DNA from: Methylocystis sp.
GTDB lineage: Bacteria; Pseudomonadota; Alphaproteobacteria; Rhizobiales; Beijerinckiaceae
DNA length: 64,000 nt
Direction: 5' to 3'
Assembly: GCF_021731785.1 (NCBI RefSeq)
Contig: NZ_JAKFWS010000045.1
Span: 1-64,000 of the forward strand
Shown here: one piece after another, positions 44,357 through 53,700 of the stretch
Layout: the number at the start of each line of letters is the position of its first letter
How positions within the stretch are numbered: position 1 is the stretch's first letter
Translations under genes and position numbers: made by a program
The notes under the pieces: generated by a model
What the model saw: the letters and a program-made list of their open reading frames with translations, nothing else
The model's database searches: none
Told to the model about the DNA's origin: nothing

Positions 44357-45016
44357 TCAAACCGGGCGCATTAAACCAAGAAGGATCGTGTTCAGGCTGC
44401 CTCCTCTGAGCGCTAGCGCCGAGCCGAGAATGAGCAGCGCCACGAGGTTGAATGTTAGGTCATAGGTCGCGCCCGACGCGGCAAGAACGCCGAGGATGAT
44501 CGCGGCCAGTCCCGCAAAGGTCTGAATGCTAAGCGAATCAAATATCATTTGATTTGCGAGCATGTCTCTCAAACTCGCTTCGCCTTCTGCGGACGCGCGT
44601 CTGATGGCGTTGAGGTGCCACAAGGACACGCTGCTCAAGACGAGTCCCGCTCCGAACATGATTGATGCGATGGGCGTCAGAACGGCGGAGTTGATGTCGA
44701 GCAACGCCAGCACGCCAAGCGCGCCGCCGCCGGCCGCCAGCACAATGAGCGCGAAACGGACCCCTGCGGCCGAGGCGCTGACCTTAGTCTTCGCGGCGAG
44801 CTCAACGGAAGCTTGCGTATATTGCGCCAGAAGCGCTTTGCCCTGCGCCAAGAGTGCGACGCCTAAGAGGATTGTCGCGATCGCCGCCAGGATCGGCGCA
44901 TAAAGACCCGCCAAACCGAAAACGGCGAGAAGAACGGTTGCGACGCCGCCTATGTCGTCGATCAAGCCAAAAGCGGCAGGCTCACGGTCAATCGATCGCC
45001 GGACAATTGTCGACAT
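44357..45016 (-). CDS. Multi-helix membrane protein, paralogue B
   Basis: The 219-residue protein aligns by eye with the neighbouring 225-residue one: VLTPIASIMFGAGLVLSSVSLWHLNAI, LAAIILGVLAASGATYDLTFNLVALLILGSALALRGGSLNTILLGLMRPV. Both lack obvious catalytic residues and have about six helices. The pair is a tandem duplication 117 bp apart. Function unknown; possibly a small membrane scaffold or stress protein. Confidence 0.6.
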   Translation of the reverse strand: MSTIVRRSIDREPAAFGLIDDIGGVATVLLAVFGLAGLYAPILAAIATILLGVALLAQGKALLAQYTQASVELAAKTKVSASAAGVRFALIVLAAGGGALGVLALLDINSAVLTPIASIMFGAGLVLSSVSLWHLNAIRRASAEGEASLRDMLANQMIFDSLSIQTFAGLAAIILGVLAASGATYDLTFNLVALLILGSALALRGGSLNTILLGLMRPV

Positions 45017-45145
45017 GAACTGTCTCCCGCCTTCGATTAAGGACAGGAAACTAAACTAGCGGCGATTTTGGCCCGGCAAGATCGCCGCCATAACACGCTG
45101 TGAAACGGCTTGGGCGTGACCGCATTTTTTCAAGGCTCGAACGGG

Positions 45146-45406
45146 TTAGTCGAGGACTTTCCCGCCCGCCGATTCGCAGGCGGCGTCTGACTCCATGAAG
45201 ATCCAGCCCTGGCCCTTGCAGGCATTCATGCCCTTGCAGGCGTTCTTTGGCGTATGACAATCGGCTTTGCCCTTACAGCTGTTAGCGCCCAGGCAATGCA
45301 CCTTGCTCGTGGTCGAGGCCGCCTTCGCGGGCGGCGCAGCGCCAGCGAGAACGAGTGAAACAGCGGCGACGGCCAGCGTCGCACCCTTGCACACATCATT
45401 CTTCAT
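45146..45406 (-). CDS. BufA2-like bufferin precursor (Cys-rich metallophore)
   Basis: The 86-residue protein has a signal peptide (MKNDVCKGATLAVAAVSLVLAGAAPPAKA) and a mature part with paired repeats CLGANSCKGKADC and CKGMNACKGQGW, then a last CESAGG. This spacing is typical of BufA2-type bufferins, ribosomally made peptides that are modified at Cys and chelate copper in the periplasm. The partner genes bufB (DUF692) and bufC are not adjacent, so it is an orphan here. I chose ATG 45406 because the longer frame to 45571 would lack a signal peptide at its start. Confidence 0.7.
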   Translation of the reverse strand: MKNDVCKGATLAVAAVSLVLAGAAPPAKAASTTSKVHCLGANSCKGKADCHTPKNACKGMNACKGQGWIFMESDAACESAGGKVLD

Positions 45407-45752
45407 TTTTCCCCCTCTTCGTTTCTTAACTCTTCCGAGAGGCATCGGCATGCGTCGCCCTCTCGCAGAAAGCAAGTATGACCCGAAGACAATGGCAACC
45501 AAAGGAGAACTTCGCGGGAGTCGGAGCCACGCGCCATCGGCTCCTCCAACTTTGCGGCGACCACTCAACAAAACCCCGTGTTCTCAGCGGAATTGCTTGA
45601 CATTTTGAGTATGATGCTCTATAAGATTATTCATACTAAGCGGCGTGACCAGCAGGTCGCCTCAAATTTGCTCGCAGGCGGTGCGCTGCAAAGCGTTGCA
45701 AACCTCAGCCGGACGCGTGCGAGAGTTGAGGCTGCATTCGCGGGAAGGCGAA
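45407..45752. other. Gap with no supported gene
   Basis: About 346 bp with short frames only. It should hold the promoter of the divergent bufferin-like gene; I see no clear consensus. Confidence 0.4.
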
Positions 45753-45857
45753 ATGTGGAGCGGACAAACTTGGCTCCTGGCCGTTGCGACATGGGCAATC
45801 GTCGTGATTGGCGGCATGGTTTATTTGCTCGTCGAGCGGCGGCGCGAGAAGAAGTGA
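45753..45857 (+). CDS. 34-residue single-helix membrane protein
   Basis: ATG 45753 opens MWSGQTWLLAVATWAIVVIGGMVYLLVERRREKK, with GGGAAGG seven bases upstream. One membrane helix and a basic cytoplasmic tail; the shape recalls CcmD-like or assembly-factor peptides but no family is certain. A longer frame from 45645 adds 36 polar residues without support. Confidence 0.5.
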   Translation: MWSGQTWLLAVATWAIVVIGGMVYLLVERRREKK

Positions 45858-46083
45858 TGTCATCGCGAAGGATGCGTCGGCGCTGACCGCATTCAGCGCG
45901 AGAAGGCCGAAGCTCCGGCGCCTTCAGACGCCGACCGCATCATTGGCTTGGCGCATTTGAAGGAACGTTACGTCAGACATTGCATCGCCTGAGCGCCGCA
46001 GCTTCAGTTGACAAGGTCGCTCGAAACGGGTGGGATCGGATGCGATTGAGGCGCGAAAGCGCTGGCGGACCGAAGTTACTACA

Positions 46084-47298
46084 ATGGTTGAGAGAACGAT
46101 CGAAGCCGGCCCCACCAGAGGGGCGGCGTCGCCGTCGCGTATCGGGCGTCGGCGAGACGTCGCACGCAAGGTCTTTCTGCAGGTGCATCGAACCATCGGC
46201 CTCTTCGTCGGGGCCGTGTTCGTTTTGGTTGGGCTCAGCGGCGCGGTTCTGGCGTTTCGCGAAGATATCGACGAACTGCTGAACGCTTCAATCATGCGCG
46301 TCGATGCGCCCGCGCAGGCTTCTTACCGCTCGCCCGACCAAATTCTCGGCGCTGCTCTCGCGGCGATGCCGGCCGACGGTAAGGCGGAAAGACTGACGAT
46401 GCCGCGCCATCCGGGCTCCGCCGCGGCGATAACCTATATGGTTGAGACGGACGATCTTGAGACCGACGTATATCAGTTGTTCGTCGATCCCTACACGGCG
46501 AAGGTCAAAGGGCAGCGCCTTTATCAGCATCGCGGCAGTCCGTTTTCGCAGCCTCTCATTCCGTTTCTCATGACCTTCCATTGGACGTTGCTGCTTGGAT
46601 TCAACAACGCCTATGTCCTCGGTTCGCTCGCCATACTTGTTTTCATCTCCATCCTTGTCGGGCTTTATTTGTGGTTCCCGCTCAATAGCGATTGGCGACT
46701 GGGACTGAAAATCAAATGGGGCGCCAGCGCCGAAAGACTTACCTTCGACATACATCGGAACGTCGGAATTTATTGCGCGACCATTTTGTTGGTCATGCTG
46801 CTCACCGGAATAGCCATGATCTTCAAGCCGGCGACGCGATCGGTGACGACCTTGTTTTCTCCGGTGCGTCCTAAAATTGATTTTGGAAAATCAAAGCCGC
46901 TTCCAGGCCAATCGCCGATCGGCGTCGGCGCGGCGATTGCGGCTGCCGATAAAATCTTTCCAGATGGAAGGCTCCACTGGATTCTTCTTCCAAGCGCGCC
47001 AACCGGAGTCTATGTCGTCGGCAAGCAATCAGCCGACGAACCCAACCGAACCAAAACAAGCAGAAATGTCGGCGTCGACCAATACAGCGGCAGGGTCCTC
47101 CAAGTGCAAGATCGCGATGGCTTCACCGCTGGCGAGAAATTTTTGGAATGGCTATTCCCCCTGCATTCGGGCGAAGCTTTCGGCGCGATCGGACGTTCGA
47201 TCGTTCTATTTATCGGGTTGACGCCGCTTACGCTTTACGTCACCGGGTTTTTGCGGTGGCGACAAAAGCGCCGCGCAAAAAGGCGCGCGAGATCGTGA
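46084..47298 (+). CDS. PepSY-associated membrane protein
   Basis: The 404-residue protein has a first helix after VHRTIGLFVGAVFVLVGLSGAVLAFREDID, the typical PepSY_TM start, then a periplasmic PepSY domain, a helix pair near LGFNNAYVLGSLAILVFISILVGLYLWFPL, a conserved HRNVGIYCATILLVMLLTG and a last helix. Family members are often linked to siderophore or iron/copper reduction. ATG 46084 is preferred; GTG 46030 is possible. A copper or iron context is suggested by the nearby bufferin and CopC genes. Confidence 0.8.
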   Translation: MVERTIEAGPTRGAASPSRIGRRRDVARKVFLQVHRTIGLFVGAVFVLVGLSGAVLAFREDIDELLNASIMRVDAPAQASYRSPDQILGAALAAMPADGKAERLTMPRHPGSAAAITYMVETDDLETDVYQLFVDPYTAKVKGQRLYQHRGSPFSQPLIPFLMTFHWTLLLGFNNAYVLGSLAILVFISILVGLYLWFPLNSDWRLGLKIKWGASAERLTFDIHRNVGIYCATILLVMLLTGIAMIFKPATRSVTTLFSPVRPKIDFGKSKPLPGQSPIGVGAAIAAADKIFPDGRLHWILLPSAPTGVYVVGKQSADEPNRTKTSRNVGVDQYSGRVLQVQDRDGFTAGEKFLEWLFPLHSGEAFGAIGRSIVLFIGLTPLTLYVTGFLRWRQKRRAKRRARS

Positions 47299-47330
47299 GA
47301 AATCGCGCCCGTTCGCTTTCCAAGCTCTGA

Positions 47331-47906
47331 TCAGCGCCCGACGAAGATCGGCATCTCGATCGTGTCCTCGGCGTTCTTCGCCTCGCCAAAGGCAAGCTTG
47401 AGGAGGTATTTCCCCTTGTGCGCGACGTTCGCGTCCAAAGTCACAAAGCCGCTCTTGCGGGGCTGAGACGGCAGGGCATTGATCTGGTTGAGACCGCCGT
47501 CGGAAGCGACTTGATAGAAAGAGAGCGCGACGGATTCGTTTCTCGCTTCTTTTTCCATGAGCGTGACGGAAAAAATCACCTTTCCCGTTCCCGGCACGCG
47601 ATCGCAATATTCGGCATATTTGCTCAAATCATCCGTCGCGCCGCCGGCGCTCTCATCGGAATCTGGCAGGAAATATGTCGTGAGGTGCACGGAGTAGAAG
47701 TCGCTGACCCCAAGACATTCCGAAATCGTGCGATCGCCAGCCTTCATGGCTGGTTTTAGCGTATGCGCCTTCCAGAAGTCGTCCACATATTGATTGAGGG
47801 CCGGACCCCATAGGCGATAGGAAAACGCCGCGCCGTTGACGCCAATCAGCAGCACGATGCCTGCGAAAACCAATATGTTCAGACGGCCCGGACTCATCGC
47901 TTTCAT
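47331..47906 (-). CDS. Membrane-anchored hypothetical protein
   Basis: The 191-residue protein has one N-terminal helix (NILVFAGIVLLIGVNGAAFSY) and a periplasmic domain with two Cys (SECLGVSDF, YAEYCDRV) and a beta-rich end, GFVTLDANVAHKGKYLLKLAFG. No family is recognised. It is convergent with the PepSY gene. The start is ATG 47906 or 47897. Confidence 0.55.
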   Translation of the reverse strand: MKAMSPGRLNILVFAGIVLLIGVNGAAFSYRLWGPALNQYVDDFWKAHTLKPAMKAGDRTISECLGVSDFYSVHLTTYFLPDSDESAGGATDDLSKYAEYCDRVPGTGKVIFSVTLMEKEARNESVALSFYQVASDGGLNQINALPSQPRKSGFVTLDANVAHKGKYLLKLAFGEAKNAEDTIEMPIFVGR

Positions 47907-48024
47907 TTTCCTTCGCTTACGCCGAAGAGCAATTTTGGCATGGATCTTCTGATCATAGCCGCCAGTTGCTCGCCTTCGCCCCTTCGAAACGCGCCGGTTT
48001 TGCGGGCGCGCTCAACGATGCACG

Positions 48025-48450
48025 TCAAGGGCGCACCTCGAACTCCCAGGCTCCGCTGACGAGATGGCCGTCAGCCGAAAGCGCGCGATAACGAACGGTG
48101 TATTTACCGGGAGTCAAGCGATTGACGCTTACCGATACATGGCTCGGATCGGCGCTATCGATCGCTGCGTCGCGCCTGTCGACTCTTTCGCCCGCAGCGC
48201 TCACAACCGCCAAGGCGGCGAAGGCGTCGCGGATTCCTGCGTCGTACCATACCTCCACCTTGCCAATATCTTCGGCGCCGACGCCGCCTTGCGCCGGGGA
48301 CGTGCGGACAACGATCGCGTGCGCCAATGCAAGCTGTGGCGCGCCGGCGAACAGGAATGCGGCGAAGGACAGCCGACGCGTCAGCAAGTTGAAGGACTTC
48401 CAAGACGCATGTTGTCGACAGGAAAATCTTGCCTGTTCGCCCTTCGTCAT
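48025..48450 (-). CDS. CopC-domain periplasmic copper-binding protein
   Basis: The 141-residue protein has a signal peptide ending in LAFAGAPQLALA-like sequence and a mature N-terminus beginning with His (HAIVVRTSPAQGG), as in CopC, where the first His is a Cu(II) ligand. The C-terminal block RYRALSADGHLVSGAWEFEV holds the second conserved His. CopC proteins bind copper in the periplasm. ATG 48450 is preferred; the frame runs back to 48738 without support. It is divergent from the HupE gene, sharing a 300-bp control region. Confidence 0.82.
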   Translation of the reverse strand: MTKGEQARFSCRQHASWKSFNLLTRRLSFAAFLFAGAPQLALAHAIVVRTSPAQGGVGAEDIGKVEVWYDAGIRDAFAALAVVSAAGERVDRRDAAIDSADPSHVSVSVNRLTPGKYTVRYRALSADGHLVSGAWEFEVRP

Positions 48451-48750
48451 GTGGCGAAGTCCGATTGGATCATGGTTGTGCGCCCGTTCCGGTAATAAAG
48501 TGCGGCTGTGCAGCGGATTTGATATTGTCACAGACCTGACCGATCGCGCCACATGGGCCCCGGCGTGGCCGTGAGCCTCGATGAGGGCGATGAAGCCCGC
48601 CCCTCGTGGGTTGTCCGACAGCCTGCTTCGGCAACGCCGCCGTTCCGCGCTTAGAACGAGCGGTCTTGAGCTTGTCCTTCCCCCCGGATATGCAACTTTA
48701 TAGCAAAGTGCATACGTCGCAGGCTCGCGGCGCGTCAAGGGAGTGTCCCA

Positions 48751-49890
48751 ATGATGTGGTCCCGAAACAGTGCGCGCGCTGCGGCCTTAGCGTTTCTCGC
48801 AACTGCATCGGTCGCCCACGCCCATACGGCGGATATTTCCAGCAGCCGTATCGCGCCGGAAGGGCGCGGTCTTTATCGCGTCGAGGTCGGCTTTCTGGGA
48901 GCCGACATCGAGCGCATGTTCGCCGAGAACAAGCCGAAGGCCGACGACGTCGATCTGACCGAACCGGGCGTCATCGAGGGGATGATCGGCAAGTTTATCC
49001 AAAGCCGCGTCGATCTGCAGAATGCGGAAGGTCAGAACTGCGCGAGCACGGTCGTTTCGGTCGGAGAAGATCCGAGCAACCCTTCCGATTCAAAAGTGGT
49101 GCTGCGGATGGATTGCAGCTCCGTTCAGGGTCAGATTTTTTATAACCCGTTCAGACTTCTCGAAGCGCAAGGACCGCGGGCGAAACATCTCGTCAGCATC
49201 GGCGAGAAGCGCGATGAGTCCAATCTCACTGAATCGCAGCGCATGGGCCGGGAGCCGGCGCCCGGACAGGTCATGATCTATCCTGGCGACCCGATGATCG
49301 ATCTCTCCAAGCCGCTGCTGACGCCTTGGGAGCTCGCGCCGAAATTCTTCTCGGCCGGCGTTGAGCATATCATGACCGGCTACGATCATTTGTGCTTCCT
49401 GATCGCTGTGATGCTGTGGGCGACGCGCATCTGGCCCGTCGTCAAGATCGTGACGGCGTTCACGGTCTCGCATTCGGTGACGCTGTCGCTCGCGGCGCTC
49501 GAACTCGTCAATCTTCCGAGCCGTTGGGTGGAGATCGCGATCGCCCTGTCGATCATCTATGTCGCGGTCGAAAACTTCTTTACGAGAAAGGTCGACGGGC
49601 GCTGGCGCGACACTTTCGCGTTTGGCTTTATCCATGGCTTCGGATTCGCGAGCGGCTTGATCGAACTCGGCGTGCCCCAGCGCGCCATCGTGCCGGCGCT
49701 GGCGAGCTTCAACATCGGTGTCGAGGTCGGTCAGATCGGCGTCGTGATGATCGTTCTTCCCTTACTGCTCCTCGCCGACAAGACGTTCACCCATGGGCAG
49801 CGTAGCCCGCTTGTCGTCTGGCTTTGCTCGGCGATAATCACCTGCTTTGGCGCCTACTGGCTCATCGTGCGCGTTTCCGAGCTGGGTTAG
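48751..49890 (+). CDS. HupE/UreJ family membrane protein
   Basis: The 379-residue protein has a signal peptide (LAFLATASVAHAHTADISSS), a periplasmic domain of about 170 residues, and a C-terminal six-helix HupE/UreJ domain: GVEHIMTGYDHLCFLIAVMLWA, TVSHSVTLSLAAL, FGFIHGFGFASGLIEL and FNIGVEVGQIGVV. His- and Asp-bearing helices suggest metal transport (Ni, Co or Cu). It faces the copC-like gene head to head. Confidence 0.82.
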   Translation: MMWSRNSARAAALAFLATASVAHAHTADISSSRIAPEGRGLYRVEVGFLGADIERMFAENKPKADDVDLTEPGVIEGMIGKFIQSRVDLQNAEGQNCASTVVSVGEDPSNPSDSKVVLRMDCSSVQGQIFYNPFRLLEAQGPRAKHLVSIGEKRDESNLTESQRMGREPAPGQVMIYPGDPMIDLSKPLLTPWELAPKFFSAGVEHIMTGYDHLCFLIAVMLWATRIWPVVKIVTAFTVSHSVTLSLAALELVNLPSRWVEIAIALSIIYVAVENFFTRKVDGRWRDTFAFGFIHGFGFASGLIELGVPQRAIVPALASFNIGVEVGQIGVVMIVLPLLLLADKTFTHGQRSPLVVWLCSAIITCFGAYWLIVRVSELG

Positions 49891-50121
49891 CGGAATGATT
49901 CGGTTGTATTCTCGCGTATCTTCAAGGCCTCCGGCGAGCAAGACGGCGAACATTCAACATCTCGCCGATGGACTTTCCCATCTCTAATGTCTAGTTCAAC
50001 AGCGGGGTGGGTTTCCATTGACGCAGACTTCCAGCTGGCGATTGCGCGCGGACTGCCGCGCGCGAGAGCCGTGCGGAATGGCGACGCAACCCATGAGAAT
50101 TGGTTTTTCGGAGGAAATCTG

Positions 50122-50418
50122 ATGAGAAAGCTGATATTCGCGCTCGTTGCGGCGGGAGCGTTCGCGCCGACGCTGTCCAACGCCCAAGTCAAAATCGACA
50201 TGACGCGGATCACCTGCGGCGAAATGCTGGCGATGCCGGCCAGCGACCGGGCCGATTTTGCCGCCTTCATGAGCGGATGGTTCGCGCAGAGAAGCGGCCG
50301 CACCTTCATCGATCTGAACAAATTTCTCAAGAATTCCGCCAGCGTCAAAGATTGGTGCGCGTCCAACCCGAATGAATCGGTTATGGCGGGCCTCCAGCGC
50401 GCTTTCGAACAAAAGTAA
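50122..50418 (+). CDS. HdeA/HdeB-like periplasmic protein, first copy
   Basis: The 98-residue protein has a signal peptide (MRKLIFALVAAGAFAPTLSNA) and a mature part VKIDMTRITCGEMLAMPASDR...WCASNPNESVMAGLQRAF with two Cys, the HdeA/HdeB acid-stress chaperone pattern. GGAGG lies seven bases before ATG 50122; the frame from 49987 has no support. A second copy follows 17 bp later. Confidence 0.75.
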   Translation: MRKLIFALVAAGAFAPTLSNAQVKIDMTRITCGEMLAMPASDRADFAAFMSGWFAQRSGRTFIDLNKFLKNSASVKDWCASNPNESVMAGLQRAFEQK

Positions 50419-50435
50419 TGAGGACGAGGAAACAG

Positions 50436-50729
50436 ATGAAACGCAAACTTATCTTCGCTGGCGTGCTTGCCGCCGTCGCGGTCGCCGTCCCAGCCAATGC
50501 CCAGGTCATGATTGAAATGTCGGAAATCACCTGCAAGCAGTTCGCCAAATACGATGCCGACACTCAGGACTTCGTCGCCAATTGGATGCGGGGTTATTTC
50601 AGCGCCAAGAACAACATGACCGTGATCGACTCGCGTGACGTGAAGCGCAACACCGACAAAGTCGTGCGCTATTGCAGGAAAAAGCCGAAGTCATTCCTGA
50701 TGGAAGCGATTCAAAAAAGCGTCCACTGA
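50436..50729 (+). CDS. HdeA/HdeB-like periplasmic protein, second copy
   Basis: The 97-residue protein has a signal peptide (MKRKLIFAGVLAAVAVAVPANA) and VMIEMSEITCKQFAKYDADTQDFVANWMRGYFSAKNN...VRYCRKKPKSFLMEAI, parallel to the upstream copy including both Cys positions. GAGGA lies before ATG 50436. The two genes form a small operon closed by a terminator. Confidence 0.75.
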   Translation: MKRKLIFAGVLAAVAVAVPANAQVMIEMSEITCKQFAKYDADTQDFVANWMRGYFSAKNNMTVIDSRDVKRNTDKVVRYCRKKPKSFLMEAIQKSVH

Positions 50730-50738
50730 TCGAATGAA

Positions 50739-50775
50739 GCGCGCGGCCGCAAGCGGCCGTGCGCCTTTTGCTTTT
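50739..50775 (+). terminator. Intrinsic terminator of the HdeA/B pair
   Basis: GCGCGCGGCCG (50739-50749) pairs with CGGCCGTGCGC (50754-50764), one mismatch, CAAG loop, followed by CTTTTGCTTTT. Confidence 0.85.
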
Positions 50776-51131
50776 CAGGCAAGTTTTTCGTTTGCTTACG
50801 TGCGGAATTTTTTGCTCGCTCGATTATTCAAGCTTCAACGCTACAAGGGTTGCACGGCTGTCGTTCCTTAAACGTCACGTGGCGCCGGAACCGAAGCTGA
50901 TTTTCCGGGTTACCCGAATGAGCCCGGCCACCCGAGATAACAGGCTCGAGCGTAGCAATCGCCGATCGATTAGGCGCATATTCCCCCGCGACGGAGGACG
51001 CCCATGACGAAAGACGCTCCGGAACCGTCAGATTTGAGTCGATACTTTGCTCACAGCGCGTCCCTGAACCCGCGATATCGCTCCCGAACCCAGGCGCCGT
51101 TCTCCGCGACTCCAGACGGCTGCTGAAGCTT
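50776..51131. other. Gap before the glycan cluster
   Basis: About 356 bp without a supportable gene. It should hold the promoter of the GH1-like operon. Confidence 0.4.
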
Positions 51132-52421
51132 ATGCTTCCCTCTGCGATGCAACTTGACCGGCTCACTGCGCCTGACGCGTTCCTGTGGGCCACCGGCATC
51201 GAAGACACATTCATTACGGCGCCTCATCCTAAAACCGGACGTTTGCTCGACGAATATGAGCTGACCGATCACTACCGGCGCTGGGCGGAAGATTTGGCGC
51301 TGATGGCGCAGTTGGGCGTTTGCTGCGCGCGCTACGGCGCGCCATGGCATCGGGTGCAGCCGAAGCCAGAGGTCTGGGACTTCGGCTTCGTCGACGCCGC
51401 GCTCGAGCGCATGATCGAACTCAATATCGACCCGATCGTCGACCTCGTGCATTACGGCCTGCCGAATTGGCTGGAACGAGCGTTCCTCAATGAAGATTAC
51501 CCAAAGCGCGTCGCGGAATTCGCGGCGCGCCTCGCCGAACGTTTTCGTGGGCGGATCAGGTGGTACACGCCGCTGAACGAGCCTCGGATCACGGCGTGGT
51601 ATTGCGGCCGTCTGGGATGGTGGCCGCCATATGGACGCAGTTGGTCCGGTTTCGTTGCGGTGATGCTGTCGATTTGTCGCGGAATCGTCGAAACGACCCA
51701 AGCGTTGCACGATATCGACCCGGAAATCGTTCCATTCCACGTCGACGCCACCGATATTTTTGAGTCGGACGACCCGGCTTTGGCCGAGGAGGTCGGGCGG
51801 CGCCAGCAGATGGTCTTTCTGGCGCTCGATCTCATCAGCGGCCGCGTCGATTCGCTTCATCCGCTATGGGCCTGGTTGCGCCAGAAGGGCGCGACGGAGC
51901 CGGCGCTCAACGCTTTCCTCGAACACCCGCTTGAGCTGCCGATTATAGGGGTGAACCTGTATCCCATCTTCACGCTCAAACGAATGTCGCGCGACCGCTT
52001 CGGACGATTGCGCATTCGGATGCCTTACGCTTCCGCCGAACTCGTGTCGAAAATCGGCGAGATGTATTTTGAGCGTTACCGCGCGCCGATCATGATCTCG
52101 GAGACCGCGACCAAGGGTTCGGTCGAACGCCGACAGGCGTGGCTCGCTCAGTCGGTCGAGGCGGTGAAGAGCATGCGCGCGAAGGGCGTTCCGATTATAG
52201 GCTACACATGGTGGCCGATGTTTGCGATGGTGACCTGGGCCTACCGTCAAGGGTTTGGGCCCCTTCACGATCATCTGCTGCAAATGGGGTTGTGGGAGGT
52301 CGATCCTGATCCCTCGGGGCGGCTCGACCGTATTGAGACGCCCCTTGTCGACTCATTTCGTCGCCTGACGTCCGGCGGCGCGGATGCGGTGGGTCCGCTC
52401 GCGTCGATACGGCTGCCATAG
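51132..52421 (+). CDS. GH1-like glycosidase family protein, first copy
   Basis: The 429-residue protein has a TIM-barrel pattern of clan GH-A: acid/base Glu150 in WYTPLNEPR and nucleophile candidate Glu324 in MISETAT, where classic GH1 has ITENG. VWDFGFVDAALERM, DLVHYGLPNWLE and GYTWWPMFAMVTWAY fit substrate-barrel loops. No signal peptide is seen, so it is probably cytoplasmic. A GH1-like copy follows 35 bp later. Confidence 0.72.
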   Translation: MLPSAMQLDRLTAPDAFLWATGIEDTFITAPHPKTGRLLDEYELTDHYRRWAEDLALMAQLGVCCARYGAPWHRVQPKPEVWDFGFVDAALERMIELNIDPIVDLVHYGLPNWLERAFLNEDYPKRVAEFAARLAERFRGRIRWYTPLNEPRITAWYCGRLGWWPPYGRSWSGFVAVMLSICRGIVETTQALHDIDPEIVPFHVDATDIFESDDPALAEEVGRRQQMVFLALDLISGRVDSLHPLWAWLRQKGATEPALNAFLEHPLELPIIGVNLYPIFTLKRMSRDRFGRLRIRMPYASAELVSKIGEMYFERYRAPIMISETATKGSVERRQAWLAQSVEAVKSMRAKGVPIIGYTWWPMFAMVTWAYRQGFGPLHDHLLQMGLWEVDPDPSGRLDRIETPLVDSFRRLTSGGADAVGPLASIRLP

Positions 52422-52456
52422 TTCGCAGCCTCCACGAGCAATGGTGGAGTAAAAGC

Positions 52457-53677
52457 ATGTTTAGCAGCTTCTTTCTCGCGGGGTTCGAAGGCTCGACAGG
52501 CTACAACAGGCACGGCGAGTGGTTCGATCAGGTGATTGCGACCGGTCACGACGTGAACGTCGACCAGGACTACGCCGACATTAGCTGTCTCGGCTTGCAC
52601 GCGGCGCGCGAGACGGTTCGTTGGCCGCTCGTCGACTGCCGCGGCCGATATGACTTTTCCTCGCTCGAAACGTACATCGAGGCCGCAAACCGCCACGGCG
52701 TGGGCGTCATATGGGACCTCTTCCACTATGGTTTCCCGCAGGACGTCGACCTCTGGTCCGAAGCTTTTCCGCGCCGGTTCGCCGACTATTGCTATGCGGT
52801 TGCGCGCTTCATTGACGCGCGCATCGAAGGGCGCCGCGTCTTCACGCCGATCAATGAGCCTTCGTTCATGTCTTATGCCGGCGGCGAGAAGGCGCTGTTC
52901 GCGCCCTATGGATCCGGACGAGGCTGGGAGCTGAAAGTCGCGCTCGCGCGCGGCGCAATCGCGGGGATAAACGCGATTCGCGCAGCCTGTCGAGATGCGC
53001 GCGTTGTGAATGTCGATCCATTGTGCCGCGTCGTTTGCTCCGAGGACAGACCGGATCTTGCGCCTCAGGCGCAGGATTTCAACGAACGGCTCGTCTTTCA
53101 GAGCTGGGACATGTTGTGCGGACGGCTTCTGCCCGAACTCGGCGGCAGTCCGGACCATTTAGACGTCGTCGGAATCAACTATTACTGGACCAATCAGTGG
53201 GAACTGAACGATACGCCGAATGACGATGGAAACGTTCCGCCGCTTCGCGACGACGACCCCCGTCGTGCGCCGCTCGCAGAACTCATTCGTTCTGTCTGGA
53301 AGCGTTACGGCCGCGAGGTCATGATTACCGAAACCAGTCACGTCGGCGACAATCGCGGGCCGTGGCTTTGCGAAGTCATCGGCGCCTGCTACGCGCTCCT
53401 GCAGCAGGACGTGCCTTTGCGCGGCGCTTGCCTCTATCCGATTCTGGGCATGCCAGAGTGGCATGATCGTGATCAATGGACGCCGATGGGGCTGTGGGAT
53501 CCGCTATGTTGCCGTGATCCTGGCGCCGGTCGACTCCTGTGCGAGCCGATGGCCGAGGCGCTTCAAGGCGCGGCGCCGCTTGAAGCCCTTCATCGCGCGA
53601 TGCTGGAGACCGAATATCGCGGCGAGGCGAGGATCGATCGCGCAAGAAGCAAAGCCAAGCGCTACGCCGCAAGGTAA
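52457..53677 (+). CDS. GH1-like glycosidase family protein, second copy
   Basis: The 406-residue protein keeps the same layout: FLAGFEGSTGYNRHGEWFDQ, acid/base Glu134 in FTPINEPS and Glu292 in MITETSH, plus LDVVGINYYWTNQWEL. It diverges strongly from the first copy apart from the active-site blocks. Co-location with GH2, Glf and a glycosyltransferase suggests action on an envelope glycan, though non-catalytic roles cannot be excluded. Confidence 0.72.
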   Translation: MFSSFFLAGFEGSTGYNRHGEWFDQVIATGHDVNVDQDYADISCLGLHAARETVRWPLVDCRGRYDFSSLETYIEAANRHGVGVIWDLFHYGFPQDVDLWSEAFPRRFADYCYAVARFIDARIEGRRVFTPINEPSFMSYAGGEKALFAPYGSGRGWELKVALARGAIAGINAIRAACRDARVVNVDPLCRVVCSEDRPDLAPQAQDFNERLVFQSWDMLCGRLLPELGGSPDHLDVVGINYYWTNQWELNDTPNDDGNVPPLRDDDPRRAPLAELIRSVWKRYGREVMITETSHVGDNRGPWLCEVIGACYALLQQDVPLRGACLYPILGMPEWHDRDQWTPMGLWDPLCCRDPGAGRLLCEPMAEALQGAAPLEALHRAMLETEYRGEARIDRARSKAKRYAAR

Positions 53678-53700
53678 CGACTTGTTCCTGCGCGAGATCC

